From Dactylellina haptotyla (Eukaryota; Ascomycota; Orbiliomycetes; Orbiliales; Orbiliaceae), in NCBI GenBank assembly GCA_031310005.1, contig CM062386.1, positions 1,798,001 through 1,862,000 on the forward strand: a DNA stretch of 64,000 nt, in the 5' to 3' direction. Shown here piece after piece: positions 47,301 through 59,404 of this stretch (positions are counted from its first letter, which is position 1; every line of letters starts with the position of its first letter). The position numbers were made by a program, and so were the translations under genes. The notes below the pieces were generated by a model. The model made no database searches and was not told the origin of the DNA. It was given only the letters and a program-made list of their open reading frames with translations.

Positions 47301-50300
47301 AAAGAAATCTATCACCACTCTTATAATAAATTTAATATTTTTAAATAAATATAATTAAAAACTAAAAACATCATTTAAATTATTAAAAAATCATTAAAAA
47401 TACTTTATTTTTTAAAATTTTGAAATAAATTTTTAAATAAATCCAAATTTTTAAAAAAATCAAAAATAAAAATATATTATTTTTATTTAATAAATTTATT
47501 TATAAAATATTATTATAGGAAGATATTATTTTTAAATTTTTATTTATTTATATTTATATTTAAAAAAAATTTGAAACTCTTAAGGAATATATTAAAAAAA
47601 ATTTACAAAAAAAATATATTTAACTTTTAAAATTTTTAATTAAATATTTAATTTTTTTCATCTTTAAAAAAAATAAAAAATTATAAATTTGTATTAATTA
47701 TTAAAATTTAAATATTATTATTATTAAAGATTATAATAACTTATTACAAATTAACAAATTTTTAAATTGTCTTATTAAAGCCACTCGCTTTATTAAACTC
47801 AATATTATTATTATTTACCACAATTTACAAATCACCCTAAAAAATATTTAAAAAATAGTATTTAAATATCACTATAATTTATTTAAATACTTAATTATAC
47901 CTATAAAATTAATTAATATTTTTGTATTTTTTTAAATTTTTATAAATTATATATTAAAAAATTATATTAATAAAATATATATCATTTATTTAAATGATAT
48001 ATTAATTTATAATAAAAATTTTGAAAAACATTAACAATATGTTATTATTATTTTTAAAATATTAGACAAATATAATTTTAAAATTAAATTAAAAAAAATA
48101 AAATTTAAAATTATAAAATACAAATTTTTTAAAACCATTATTATTATTTAAAAAATTAAAATAAATTTTAAAAAAATTAATATTATTTAAAAATAATTTT
48201 AATTTTAAAATATCAAAAACATTTAAGCCTTTTTAAACTTATATAATTATTATTAATAATTTATTAAATAATATAGCCATATATTTAATATTTTTTTAAA
48301 ATTAATAAAAATTGGAGTACATTTTAAAATAACTTTTAACCAAATACACATTTTTAACACACTTAAAAAATTATTCCTCTCAACCTCTATCCTTAAATTA
48401 TACAATTTTAACCTATTTATTAAAATTAAAATAAATATTTTTAATATTATATTAAAAGTTTATTTATATTAATTATAATTAAATTAAGAATAGCATTTTA
48501 TTACCTATCTATTTTATAAGTTTGATATTATTAAATTACAATATTTTATTTATAATAAAAAATTAATAATTATTGTTTAAGTTTGTAAAATATAGAAAAT
48601 ATATTTTTAAACAAAAAAATCTTTTATAATATATTTGAATTATAAAAATTTTATTTATTTTTTATTTTTTAAAAATCTCAGCAAACAATAAGTTTATTAA
48701 TAAAAATTTATCAATTAATATAATATAAAGATTATATATTATAAAAAAAAAAAAAACTTTGAAGTCAACACCATTAATTAACAACCAAACTTAATGGTTG
48801 GAATCCAATTTAACAAAAGAACCATTTTTAAAAAAAAATAATACACAACTATTTTAATCAATAAAGTTTTTAACTTTATTTTTTATATTTTAAAAAATTA
48901 ATTTGTAAAAAATTTTAAACACAACTATCAAAAATATCCTATAATAAAAAAAATATTATTAAAAGATTTTAATATTTTAAATTATTTTATAATAAAAAAA
49001 AATTTATTTTTTTCAAAAACCTTTTTTACATCCCTACCAAAAAATTTTAATAATAATTTTTTAAACAATATTATAATACATTATCCCATAAATATTTAAA
49101 GATTAAATATACCTAGGAATTTTTAACTAAATCTTATTTTTAACCCCAAATATAATAACATATTGAATAATATATAAAAATTTATAATATATACTATTAA
49201 AATAAATTTAATTAATATTTATTTTATAAAAAGTTATAATTTTATAATATATTTTCAAAATTATTCCAAATTATTTCTTATAATTTTATATAAGGAATGT
49301 CTTTTTTAAAAGATTTTTTTACAAACACTATTTATGATAAAATTCTAATTATTACTTGTAAATTTAGTAAAGTAATAATTTTAAAACCATAAAATTTCAA
49401 ATAATTTATAACAAAATTTAAATAAATTTATAATAAACAAATCTTTAACTAATATAAATTATAATTTAAATATATTTATAACAAAAATATATTATTTACT
49501 AGTAAATTCTAAAATTTAATTAAAACCAAACTAATATTAAAATTAATATTGTTAATAAAAGATATATTTAAATAAATAGAATTATAAAACAAATTATTTA
49601 AATCATTAAAATATGGTTAAAAATTTTTTAATATAATATAAAATAATTAAGTTAAATTATTATTATACTTTAAATTTATTTATAATATGTTTAAATATTT
49701 ATTTATTAAATATATATTTTACAAAGTACTTAGAAAATGGAACTTTATTATAATATTATTTTTATAATACTTAAAAAATTATCCAAAAATAAAAACATAT
49801 ATATAAAAAATTTTTACAACAATTTGTAAAAAATTTTTAATTTATAATAAAATATATATCACATTATTATAATTAGTGATATATGAAAGTATTTTTTAAA
49901 AAAAATAAAGTATACCTGTTTGTTAAATATATTAAATAAAAAAAATAATAAAATAAAAACTAAATTATTAAAATATAGATTTTTTATTATTATTAAAAAA
50001 TTTAATAATAATATTTTTGAATTTAAAATTTTAAAATTTATTAGAATTTATTAATTTTTTTATATTTTATTTTTAAAACTAGCTTTTTAAGGTTTAAAAG
50101 AAAACTTAAAAAACAAAGAACTGGAATATAAAAATTATATAGAATATGAAGTTATAAGAATATTTAATAGATTTAATAAAAATAATAAATATTTAATTAA
50201 ATAATTATTATTTTATGGATTATAGGATGATTTATAAGAATTAGAGGGTAATATTTTCCTAGAGTTAATTCAAAATTATTTTTAGAAAAAGATATTAGAA

Positions 50301-51305
50301 TTTTCAAATAAATGATTTAAAAAAAGATTTAGAAAAACTATATAATATTTAATATATTTAGGTATAATCAAATAAGGAAATTTTTTTGAATTAATTATAT
50401 TTAAAAAACTTGGTTTATGTATTATATTTGTTCGATCTTTTGTTTAAGGAAAGTAATGTTATTATTTAAAAATTGTTGAAAATTAATGTTATTCGATAAT
50501 AATTTTAAATCCAATTCTTGAAGTTGTTTGAAACCTTTTTGTTTTTTAATAGTAGATTTTTCTTTTTTAAAAGTTGATTTTGTTTTCTTATTTATTGAAT
50601 TCATTTTTTTTTGTAAACATACTATTTTCGCCTGAACTTAAACTATTTTAATAAATAATAAAATTTAAATATCTTCTACCTCATATAATTCCACCCATTT
50701 TTAATTTAGTTACCAAAAAATATAATCCACTATAAGATAATTAACTTTATTAACAATATAAAAATTACAAAAACTTACTAATTACTTCCTAAATATAATT
50801 ACAATTATAATAAATATAATTAAAATATCTTTTATTAAAGAATTTCATTATATAAAAAAAATTATACTTCTTATAAAATTTATAAATTATTTGAAATTTT
50901 TTCTTTTATGTTTTAATATAATAAGTTTAATTTTAATACTATTTAATTAATAATTTTATATAATAATTTATTAATATTATTATTTTTAAAAATATATTAA
51001 TTATTTATATTTATAAAAATATTTTATAATTTAAATTTTATTTTACTATTTTAATTTGATTACTCTATTTTTATATATGTATGATTATATAAATATTTAC
51101 TTTAAAACAAATTTTATATTATAATATAAATTATTGTTTTATATAAATTTAATTTTAATATAAAAATTTATAATATATAAAATCAAATTTTATATAAAAA
51201 TAATAATAATATGTTATTATTTTATACTTAATTATTATTATTTATATAGAATTTTAAATTTTATAAAAAGCCACTTATATGAAAATTTATTTTAAAAAAA
51301 AATAA
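44359..51305 (+). mobile_element. Degenerate Ty3/Gypsy retrotransposon interior, copy 2
   Basis: Collinear with copy 1 at an offset of about 7.39 kb (37022 corresponds to 44415). About 0.7 kb next to the 5' LTR is missing relative to copy 1. Reverse transcriptase relic at about 47690-48240. More decayed than copy 1. Near the 3' end, 50405-50640 is an island with less A/T that carries an antisense frame. Confidence 0.75.
50422..50604 (-). other. Antisense 60-codon Lys-rich frame in a less-degraded island
   Basis: Encodes a Lys/Gln/Asn-rich, coiled-coil-like peptide starting MNSINKKTKSTFKKEK and ending FLKQKIEQI. The surrounding 230 bp is less A/T-rich than the rest of copy 2. Whether it is a real antisense gene, a fragment of another element or chance is unclear. 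Confidence 0.25.
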
Positions 51306-51814
51306 TATTATAAATTATAAATCTTAATAGTATAAATATCTATATTTTATTTTATATATTATATTATTCTAATTTTTATTATTATATTTTATATTTATAA
51401 ATATATATTATCTTTAATATATTTAATTATAAAGCTTATTTATTTATTTAATACTTTAAATTATAATATAATATATCTCATGGATTATTGTTTATTATGG
51501 ATTATAAATTATAAACCACAATTTGCTATAATTTATAATCCACTATAAATGTATTAGACTATTCTTATATATAAAACTATTTTTAAGATTAATAAAATGT
51601 TTTTATTTTTATTAATTAACTTAAATATAATTCAATATTTAATTATTTTTATTTTATTATTATTATATACTTTAAATAAACTATTTTTAATATTTTATAA
51701 TTTTATATATATTTCTTATTAAAAAATTTAAATATTTTAAGTAAAAAGAAAGTTTTATATATCTTAGTATTGCATATTCGTACCGTTACATTGGGTAGCG
51801 TACGAAGTGTAACA
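51306..51814 (+). repeat. LTR copy 3 (RIP-degraded)
   Basis: Starts TATTATAAATTATAAA and ends in GGGTAGCGTACGAAGTGTAA CA. It contains a segment around 51478-51560 not shared with copies 1 and 2 that includes a perfect inverted repeat. Confidence 0.82.
51499..51541. repeat. Perfect 15 bp inverted repeat (hairpin) inside LTR copy 3
   Basis: GGATTATAAATTATA at 51499-51513 and its exact reverse complement at 51527-51541, separated by 13 bases. Confidence 0.85.
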
Positions 51815-52133
51815 TACTTATATAATTATAAAATTATATATAAATATATAAATATGTAAATATTTATTTTTATATATATTAATATATATATAATATTATT
51901 ATTAAAATTAATAAAATAAATTTTAACTTTATTAATTAACTTAAATATAATTTAATATTTAATTATTTTTATTTTATTATTATTATATACTCTAAGTAAA
52001 TTATTTATAATATTTTATAACTTTATATATATTTTTTATTAAAAAACCCAAATATCCTAAGTAAAAAAAGAGTTTTACATATCTTAGTATTGTATATTCA
52101 TATTGTTATATTGGGTAGCGTATAAAGTGTAAT
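51815..52133 (+). repeat. 5'-truncated LTR fragment directly after LTR copy 3
   Basis: Begins within the LTR (equivalent to about 35913 in copy 1) and ends GTGTAATA, a transition-mutated version of GTGTAACA. Two LTR ends in tandem indicate nesting or recombination between elements. Confidence 0.75.
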
Positions 52134-55100
52134 ATATTAATTTTATTAATAAATTATTTATTTTATAATATTTTATTATTATAAAATTAAATTAATATAA
52201 GATTATAAGATATATTAATTATATATAAATAATCCAAATATTATTAATATTATACTAAATATTAATATTATAAAATTAAAAAAAAAAAATGTTAATTTTG
52301 TGAATTAAAATTTTTAATTATTATTTTTATAATAAAAATTTTTATACTTATACTAATTATATATAAAAATAAACTAATATTATTTTTATAATATATTAAA
52401 AAAAAATTTTAAAACTATATACTTATAAAAATTATTTAAATTATAAATAATGATTTTATTATAAAAGAAATTTAAAATTTTATATTTAAAATTATTAATA
52501 AAATATTTTAGTTATAATAGATATATTGTTTAGTTTTTAAAAATGGGAAAAATAAAAATATTTTATATTATATAAAATTTAATAATATTAAATAATATAA
52601 TATTTTAAATTAAAAAATTTTAAATAATAATATATATTAAATTATTTAATTTTAGTTTTATTAAAAGGATTTAATAAAATTTTTAATCAAATTAAAAATA
52701 ATATTTTTAAATATCTTATATTATTAATGGAAATTTTATATAAATTTTTACAAACAATAAAATAAAAATTATATATATTATAAAAATATATTAAAAATAT
52801 AATTTTCTTATATAATTTAAAAATATTATATATAATATTGTTATTTTTGGAGAAAACCCTTTAAATATAATTAAATATAAAACTAACATTATTTTTATTA
52901 TTAATAAATATTTAAAAAACAAATTATCAATATTCTTAATTTTATTAATAACAATTTTATCTTAGAATATAACTAATTAAAAACTATAATTTAATTATAA
53001 ATTTTAAAAATAAAATAATTAAATTTATTTATTACAATTATTAATAAAATCTATAATAAATCTAACAAATCATTTATAAATAATTAAAAGAAATTTATTT
53101 ACAATTTATAAAATATTTTTTAATAAAAATCTATTATTATTTCTACAATAAACTTAATATTTTTAAGTAAATATGGTTTAAAATTAAAAATATTATTAAA
53201 ATTGTTAAAAATTATTAAAAATATTTTATTTTTAAAATTTTAAAATGGATTCCTAAATGGATTTGAATCTTTAAAAAATTAAAAATAAAATATATTATTA
53301 TTATTTAATAAATTTATTTATAAAATATTATTATAAAAATATTATTTTTAAATTCTTATTTATTTATATTTATATTAAAAAGAACTTAAAGTATTTAAAA
53401 ATATATTAAAAAAATTGTAAAAAGGGTATATTTGTTTTTAAAGTTCTTGGTAGGATATTTAATTTTTTTATTTTTAAGAAAATAAAAATTATAAATTTAT
53501 ATTAATTATTTATTAAAGTTTTAATGCTATTATAATTAAAGATTATAATAATTTATTTTAAATTAATAAATTTTTAAATTAATTAATTAAAATTATTTAT
53601 TTTATTAAATTTAATATTATTATTATTTATTATAATTTATAAATTATTTTAAAAATGTTTAGAAAATAATTTTTAAATATTATTATAGTTTATTTAAATA
53701 TTTAATTATATTTATAAAATTAATTAATATTTTTGTATTATTTTAAATTTTCATAAACCATATATTAAAAATTATATTAATAAAATATATATTATTTATT
53801 TTGATAATATATTAATTTATAATAAAAATTTTGAAAAATATTGATAATATATTATTATTATTTTTAAAATATTAAACAAATATAATTTTAAAGTTAAATT
53901 AAAAATAAAATTTAAAATTATAAAATATAAATTTTTAGAATTATTATTATTATTTAAAAATTAAAATAAATTTTAAAAATTAATATTATTTAAAAATAAT
54001 TTTAATTTTAAAATATTAAAAATATTTAAATTTTTTAAACTTATACAACTATTATTAATAATTTATTAAATAATATAATTATATATCTAATGTTTTTTAA
54101 AATTAATAAAAATTAGAGTATATTTTAAAATAATTTCTAACCAAATATATATTTTTAATATATTTAAAAATTATTTTTTTAATTTTTATTTTTAAATTAT
54201 ACAACTCTAATTTATTTATTAAAATTAAAATAAATATTTTTAATATTATATTAAAAATTTATCTATATTAATTATAATTAAATTAAAAATAGTATTTTAT
54301 TACCTATCTATTTTATAAGTTTAATATTATCAAATTACAATACCCCATTTATAATAAAAATTAATAATTATCATTTAAATAAATTTATAAAACATAAAAA
54401 TATATTTTTAAATAAAAGAATTTTTATAATATATTTAAATTATAAAATTTTATTTATTTTTTATTTTTAAAAATTTTAATAAATAATAAATCCACTAATA
54501 AGAATTTATTAATTAATATAATATAAAAATTATATATTATAAAAAAAGAGAATTTTAGAATTAACACTATTAATTAATAATTTAACTTAATAATTGAAAT
54601 TTAATTTAATAAAAGAATTATCTTTAAAAAAATAATATATAATTATTTTTATTAATAAAGTTCTTAATTTTATTTTTTATATCCTAAGAAATTAATTTAT
54701 AAAAATTTTAAATAAAATTATAATAAATATTTTATTGTAAAAATATTATTAAAAATTTTAATATTTTAAATTATTTTATAATAAAAGAAAGATTTATTTT
54801 TTAAAATCTTTTTACATTTTTATTAAAAATTTTAATAATAATTTATTTAATAATATTATAATATATTAATTTATAAATATTTTAATATTAAATATATTTA
54901 AAAACTTTTAATTAAATTTTACTTTTAACCCTAAATATAATAATATATTAAATAATATATTAAAATTTATAATATATACTATTAAAATAAATTTAATCAA
55001 TATTTATTTTATAAAAATTATAATTTTATAATATATTTTTAAAATTATTTTAAATAATTTTATACAATTTTATATAAAAATATTTTTTAAAAACCCTTTA

Positions 55101-56119
55101 TAAACACCATCTATAATAAAGTTTTAATCATTATTTACAAATTTAATAAAATAACAATTTTAAAATTATAAAATTTCAAATAATCTATAATAGAATTTAA
55201 ATAAATTTATAATAAATAAATTTTTAATTAATATAAATTATAATTTAAATATATCTATAACAAAATACACTATTTATTAATAAATTTTAAAATTTAATTA
55301 AAACCAAACTAATACCAAAATTAATATTATTAACAAAAACACATTTAAATAAATAAAATTACAAAATAAATTATTTAAACTATTAAAATATAATTAAAAG
55401 TTTCCTTAATATAGTATAAAATAATTAAATTAAATTACTATTATATTTTAAATTTATTTATAATATATTTAAATATTTATTTATTAAATATATATTTTAT
55501 AAAATATTTAAAAATGGAATTTTATTATAATACTACTTTTATAATACCTAAGGAAATTATCTTAAAAACAAAAAAACATATTAAAAATATAAAAAATTTT
55601 TATAATAATTTATAAAAAAATTTTCAATTTATAATAAAATATATATTATATTATTATAATCAATAACATATAAAAGTATCTTTTTTAAAAAAAAAAAATA
55701 AAGCATACTTATTTACTAAATATATTAAATAAAAAAAATAATAAAACAAAAAACTAAATTATTAAAAATATAAATTTTTTATTATTATTAAAAAATTCAA
55801 TAATAATATTTTTAAATTTAAAATTTTAAAATTTATTTAAATTTATTAATCTTTTCATATTTTATTTTTAAAATCAGTCCCTTCAAACTTAAAAAAAAAA
55901 CCCAAAAAATAAAAAATTAAAATATAAAAATTATACAAAATATGAATTCGAAAAAATCCTTAATAAACCTAATAAAAATAATAAATATTTAATCAAATAA
56001 TTATTATTATATAAACCACAAAACAATGAATAGATCTTTAAACATAACCTACTTCCTATTATTATTCAAATCTACCTTCAATAAAAAATTATAATATAAT
56101 TTATAAAAAAAAAATATAA
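52134..56119 (+). mobile_element. Degenerate, 5'-truncated Ty3/Gypsy interior, copy 3
   Basis: Starts at sequence equivalent to about 38930 of copy 1 and runs directly into LTR copy 4. It lacks the ~0.9 kb that copies 1 and 2 have between the last coding relic and the 3' LTR. Reverse transcriptase relic at about 53490-54040. Confidence 0.75.
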
Positions 56120-56667
56120 TGTCACAGACCACAAGTTTTGACAGTACAAATACCTGTACCTTGCTTTGTGCTATACTGTTCTAAGTTCTACTACCATACT
56201 TTATATTTATAAATATATATTATTTTTAGTATATTTATTTATAAAGTTTATATATTTATTTAATATACCATACTATGGCATAATATAAATATTTATTTAT
56301 TTGTTTTTTAATTCAAATGAGTAATATAAAAATTTTAAAAAATTTGTTTATTTACATATTTTATTTACATAAGTATATAAAAAGAATAAATTTTCTAAAG
56401 AATATTTTATAATATTTATATATATAAAATTATCACTAAAATTAATAAAATATTTTTATTTTCATTAATTAACTTAAATATAATTTAATATCTAATTATT
56501 TTTATTTTATTATTATTATATATTTTAAGTAAACTATCTTCAATATTTTATAATTTTATACATATTTTTTACTAAAAGATCTAGGTATTTTAAATAGAGA
56601 AAGAGTTTTACATATCTTAGTATTGCATATTCGTACCGTTACATTGGGTAGCGTATGAAGTGTAACA
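56120..56667 (+). repeat. LTR copy 4
   Basis: TGTCACAGACCACAAGTTTT ... GCGTATGAAGTGTAACA, with canonical TG...CA ends. It is the best preserved copy at both ends. A segment at about 56245-56410 differs from the other copies. Confidence 0.88.
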
Positions 56668-56919
56668 CTTTAATATAAAAATTTAATAATATATATTAAA
56701 ATATTTTAAATAAAATAATACATAAATTTTTAAAATAACTATTTAAAAATTAAGAGTTATAAAATTTATAAATTAATTAATCCCCTAATTTAGATATAAA
56801 ATTTAAATATTTTTAAAATAACTATATTTTTTATAATAAATTCCTAATTAAATAATATAAAAAAAATAAAAAAAATAGTAATTTAAAATTTGCAAAAATA
56901 TTAATTCAAAATAAAAGAA

Positions 56920-56980
56920 ATAAAATAAATAAAATAAATAAAATAAATAAAATAAATAAAATAAATAAAATAAATAAAAA
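56920..56980. repeat. AAAATAAAT microsatellite
   Basis: About six to seven copies of a 9-mer A/T unit in the right arm of the TIR-bounded element. Confidence 0.8.
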
Positions 56981-57176
56981 AAATATATTAAATAAAGCTA
57001 ATATACTAATAATTAATTTTATAAATAATAATAAAGCCCCTCCTATTTATAATAATATAAAAAAAAAAAAAAATAAACAAAATATAAAATAATAATAAAG
57101 AAATTTAATTAAAAAAAATTAATTATTTAATTTTTAAATAATAGTTGGAATTAAAGGGATTATATATTTATTTAAA

Positions 57177-57258
57177 AGAGATAAAAAAATAAATATATTA
57201 CTGTGTTAAGGTCGGCTTTTTTTTTTTGGCACACATATCGAACATCTGACAGGCCGTA
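57177..57258 (-). repeat. Right terminal inverted repeat
   Basis: Reverse complement matches 34783-34864. The outer end reads CATCTGACAGGCCGTA on the plus strand. The 11 T run at 57217-57227 mirrors the 11 A run on the left. Confidence 0.88.
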
Positions 57259-57264
57259 GGGCGG
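57259..57264 (+). repeat. Right copy of the 6 bp target-site duplication GGGCGG
   Basis: Directly abuts the right inverted repeat and lies 72 bp before the ATG at 57337. Confidence 0.75.
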
Positions 57265-57336
57265 ATTTCTTGGCGGCACCAGCACACATTTACGAATCCC
57301 GCTATCTCCAAACTCGGCTCTTCAAACCGTCCCGCC

Positions 57337-58890
57337 ATGTCCCAAGCACCCGGCCTCCCCGTCCTCCCCGCCGTCGAGCAGGCTCTGAAACCCTTCATCA
57401 AGTCTCCGTCCGAGATAACCGCCATACGATGTAACCTAAATTCGACCCTAGAATCCTTAATCGCGTCCTCCGCCTCCGCAACCCCATCCCTCACCTCCCA
57501 ACGCGCCGTCCGCTGCCTCACCGGCACGCGAAAAGCGTACTACAATGCCGCCGTCGAAAACCTTCGACTCCGCAAACAATGGGCGGATCTAGCCTCCGAT
57601 ATCAAACTACCCCTCGAACCGCCCTCGCAAGCTGCAGACCCAAAGCCGACCCCGCAGGCAGCACCACCGCACACGCATTCACGCTCCCACTCGCGAAAGA
57701 TCAGTATGGGTCAGGCGTTACTCCCAACGGACTGGACGCAGGTCTACGACCAGGTGCTCGAGTTGCGGCGGGTATTCTCCCAGCTTACTATCTTGAATAA
57801 ATACCAACAGCGGATTACGGCGCTAGCACAGCAGCAGAACCAGCCGTTGACGGGGATATTTGCGGATCATAACCAAAAGTTACCCGCTGCACCGTTGGGT
57901 GGGCCGTTAGCGAAAGAGCAGACGTTTAGTACGGCTGGCGGGGGTGGGGCGGGTGCGGAGGATGATATATTATTACCACTTGAGAAGGCCGTGGTAGACG
58001 CGAAGGCGAGGTTGGAGAAGGAGAGGAAGCTGTTGCAGGAGATAAAGGAGTCTACGAAGGGTATTGATATGGAGAGTCTGCCTGAAGAGGTTAAGACTGC
58101 AGGGATGGTTGCTGCGAAGGGGGAGTTGGAGATGTGGCTTGATGAGCAACTTAGACTCGCTGGAGAGGAGAGTAAGACTCCGAGGAAGGAGAGGAAAGAT
58201 GGGGATTTAGTCGGTGGTGAAGTCTGGGAAGGGGATGAGAAGTTCAATTTCGATAAGTTACTGGAGGAGATTAAGAAAGGGTATGAAGATTACGTGGAGA
58301 GTAGGGAGAAGATGCTGCACGCGTTCGTGCTCGCTATGCAGCCTGTCAAGAAGGAAATGATTCCGCCCAAGATGGGGAAGGATAGGAATAACAGTATTCC
58401 CGGCGGAGGGCTGGCTGGTGGCGACATGCCGCAGTTATTGGGACTTATGGACGAACTGGGTCACTCTAGGGACCGGACAAACGAGCTCTCAGACCTGATC
58501 AATACTATGAAGGAGGGAAGTGCCAGTGCGGGGAAGGATCTAGAAAATACAATGGCGAGGCTTAGAAGTGAGAGCCAGCTTATTGATAATTTTGGAGGCG
58601 GTGTAGCTATCCGTCCGAGGGGTGTGACAGAGGAAAACATGAGTCCGTTCCACGGTAGCGTGGAGCTAGCAAAGACATGGGAACTGGCTGCAGCAGAAGC
58701 GGAGCGGAATCTCAGCGATGAAGTTGGCAAGGGGGCGACATATGCACAGGATAAGCTCGCAGAAGTCGAACAGATGCTAGAGCAGCTCAAGAACATACTT
58801 CCCGAAGAGGAACGGTCTTCAACCCGAAGAAGAAGAGATGTGAGCTGGCGAGGATTGAAGGGCAATGTTGGATTCGACGACGCACTATAG
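57337..58890 (+). CDS. Coiled-coil protein of unknown function
   Basis: Intronless, 517 aa. Start MSQAPGLPVLPAVEQALKPF. Residues ~1-90 are helical (Arg/Leu-rich, TRKAYYNAAVENLRLRKQW), then a Pro/Gln/His linker. Residues ~140-330 are mostly coiled coil (VYDQVLELRRVFSQL, DAKARLEKERKLLQEIKEST, FDKLLEEIKKGYEDYVESREKM). Residues ~340-500 are a second helical part (GLMDELGHSRDRTNELSDL, TYAQDKLAEVEQMLEQLKNIL). No catalytic motif, signal peptide or membrane segment. The layout suggests a structural subunit of a cytoskeletal, kinetochore or vesicle complex, but I do not recognise the family. The AT-rich element ends 79 bp upstream, so its promoter must be very short or lie in the element. Confidence 0.78.
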   Translation: MSQAPGLPVLPAVEQALKPFIKSPSEITAIRCNLNSTLESLIASSASATPSLTSQRAVRCLTGTRKAYYNAAVENLRLRKQWADLASDIKLPLEPPSQAADPKPTPQAAPPHTHSRSHSRKISMGQALLPTDWTQVYDQVLELRRVFSQLTILNKYQQRITALAQQQNQPLTGIFADHNQKLPAAPLGGPLAKEQTFSTAGGGGAGAEDDILLPLEKAVVDAKARLEKERKLLQEIKESTKGIDMESLPEEVKTAGMVAAKGELEMWLDEQLRLAGEESKTPRKERKDGDLVGGEVWEGDEKFNFDKLLEEIKKGYEDYVESREKMLHAFVLAMQPVKKEMIPPKMGKDRNNSIPGGGLAGGDMPQLLGLMDELGHSRDRTNELSDLINTMKEGSASAGKDLENTMARLRSESQLIDNFGGGVAIRPRGVTEENMSPFHGSVELAKTWELAAAEAERNLSDEVGKGATYAQDKLAEVEQMLEQLKNILPEEERSSTRRRRDVSWRGLKGNVGFDDAL

Positions 58891-59207
58891 ATATTTCCCT
58901 TAGAATCTAAACCTCTAGCTTCACCATGTAAGATAAGATAAGCTCTGGCATGGGTAGCTCTCAAACAAGACAAGGATCACAGGTTCTCCAGTTACCCGAA
59001 CAAGTAGACTTATCGCAGTACGACATACAGCTATAGTGCACGGCAGTAACCTAAACGGAGCTCTGGTTCCGGAAGCCATGCTAGCCGCCGGAAGCTAACT
59101 GTCTCACCAAGTAAGCCGAATATGCAATCGCCCAGCATTACTTAGTGGAGCACCCAGCACACGCGAGGAATGAGGACGCGAAAGCAGCTACGTGTTGGGG
59201 CTCCGTT

Positions 59208-59215
59208 TGACGTCA
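59208..59215. promoter_or_regulatory. CRE-type palindrome TGACGTCA
   Basis: Perfect bZIP (CREB/ATF-type) site 43 bp upstream of the TATA box and 190 bp before the ATG at 59405. Spacing suggests a working upstream element, for example for a stress-response bZIP. Confidence 0.55.
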
Positions 59216-59257
59216 CGGCACGCCCCAAAATCGGTGCCGGCCCCTCCCCGATGTAGC

Positions 59258-59264
59258 TATAAAA
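59258..59264 (+). promoter_or_regulatory. TATA box of the Gly-rich protein gene
   Basis: TATAAAA in GC-rich context, 141 bp before the ATG, followed by a C/T-rich leader. Confidence 0.7.
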
Positions 59265-59404
59265 GCACCCCTCTTTTACCCCGCCATTTCTCCCTTTCGT
59301 TCCCATTGATACACCCGGATCTCTTCCGAATTTCTAAAATATTCGCTATTCAGGTCAATTGAGCTTCTGATAGTTTTATTTTACTAAAAAAAAGGCAATT
59401 TATC

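Larger units (their letters stand above)
34783..57258. mobile_element. 22.5 kb AT-rich element bounded by terminal inverted repeats
   Basis: The block is almost entirely A/T and its ends coincide exactly with inverted repeats flanked by a 6 bp direct repeat. The interior is mostly degenerate LTR retrotransposons (35752-56667). The only sequence not explained by these is the left arm (34865-35751) and the right arm (56668-57176). So the bounding element may be a small (~1.4 kb) non-autonomous DNA transposon later invaded by retroelements, or a large element whose own genes are no longer recognisable. No transposase, tyrosine recombinase or polymerase was recognised. Mutations between the two ends are all transitions, as expected from RIP. 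Confidence 0.75.
58891..59404. promoter_or_regulatory. Intergenic region with the Gly-rich gene promoter
   Basis: Holds the CRE and TATA box annotated separately. No coding sequence seen. Confidence 0.6.

Noticed and set aside
35747-56672. LTR1 to LTR4 as one intact insertion
   Set aside because: The five bases before LTR 1 (AATAT) and after LTR 4 (CTTTA) do not match as a target duplication, and the interior holds several elements.
34783-57258. AT-rich block as mitochondrial DNA (NUMT or mis-scaffolding)
   Set aside because: The interior shows LTRs, Ty3/Gypsy reverse transcriptase relics and transition decay, and no mitochondrial tRNA, rRNA or respiratory genes.
57198-57527. 109-codon minus-strand frame across the right TIR
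   Set aside because: Antisense to the start of the 57337 gene and includes the poly-T run of the TIR.
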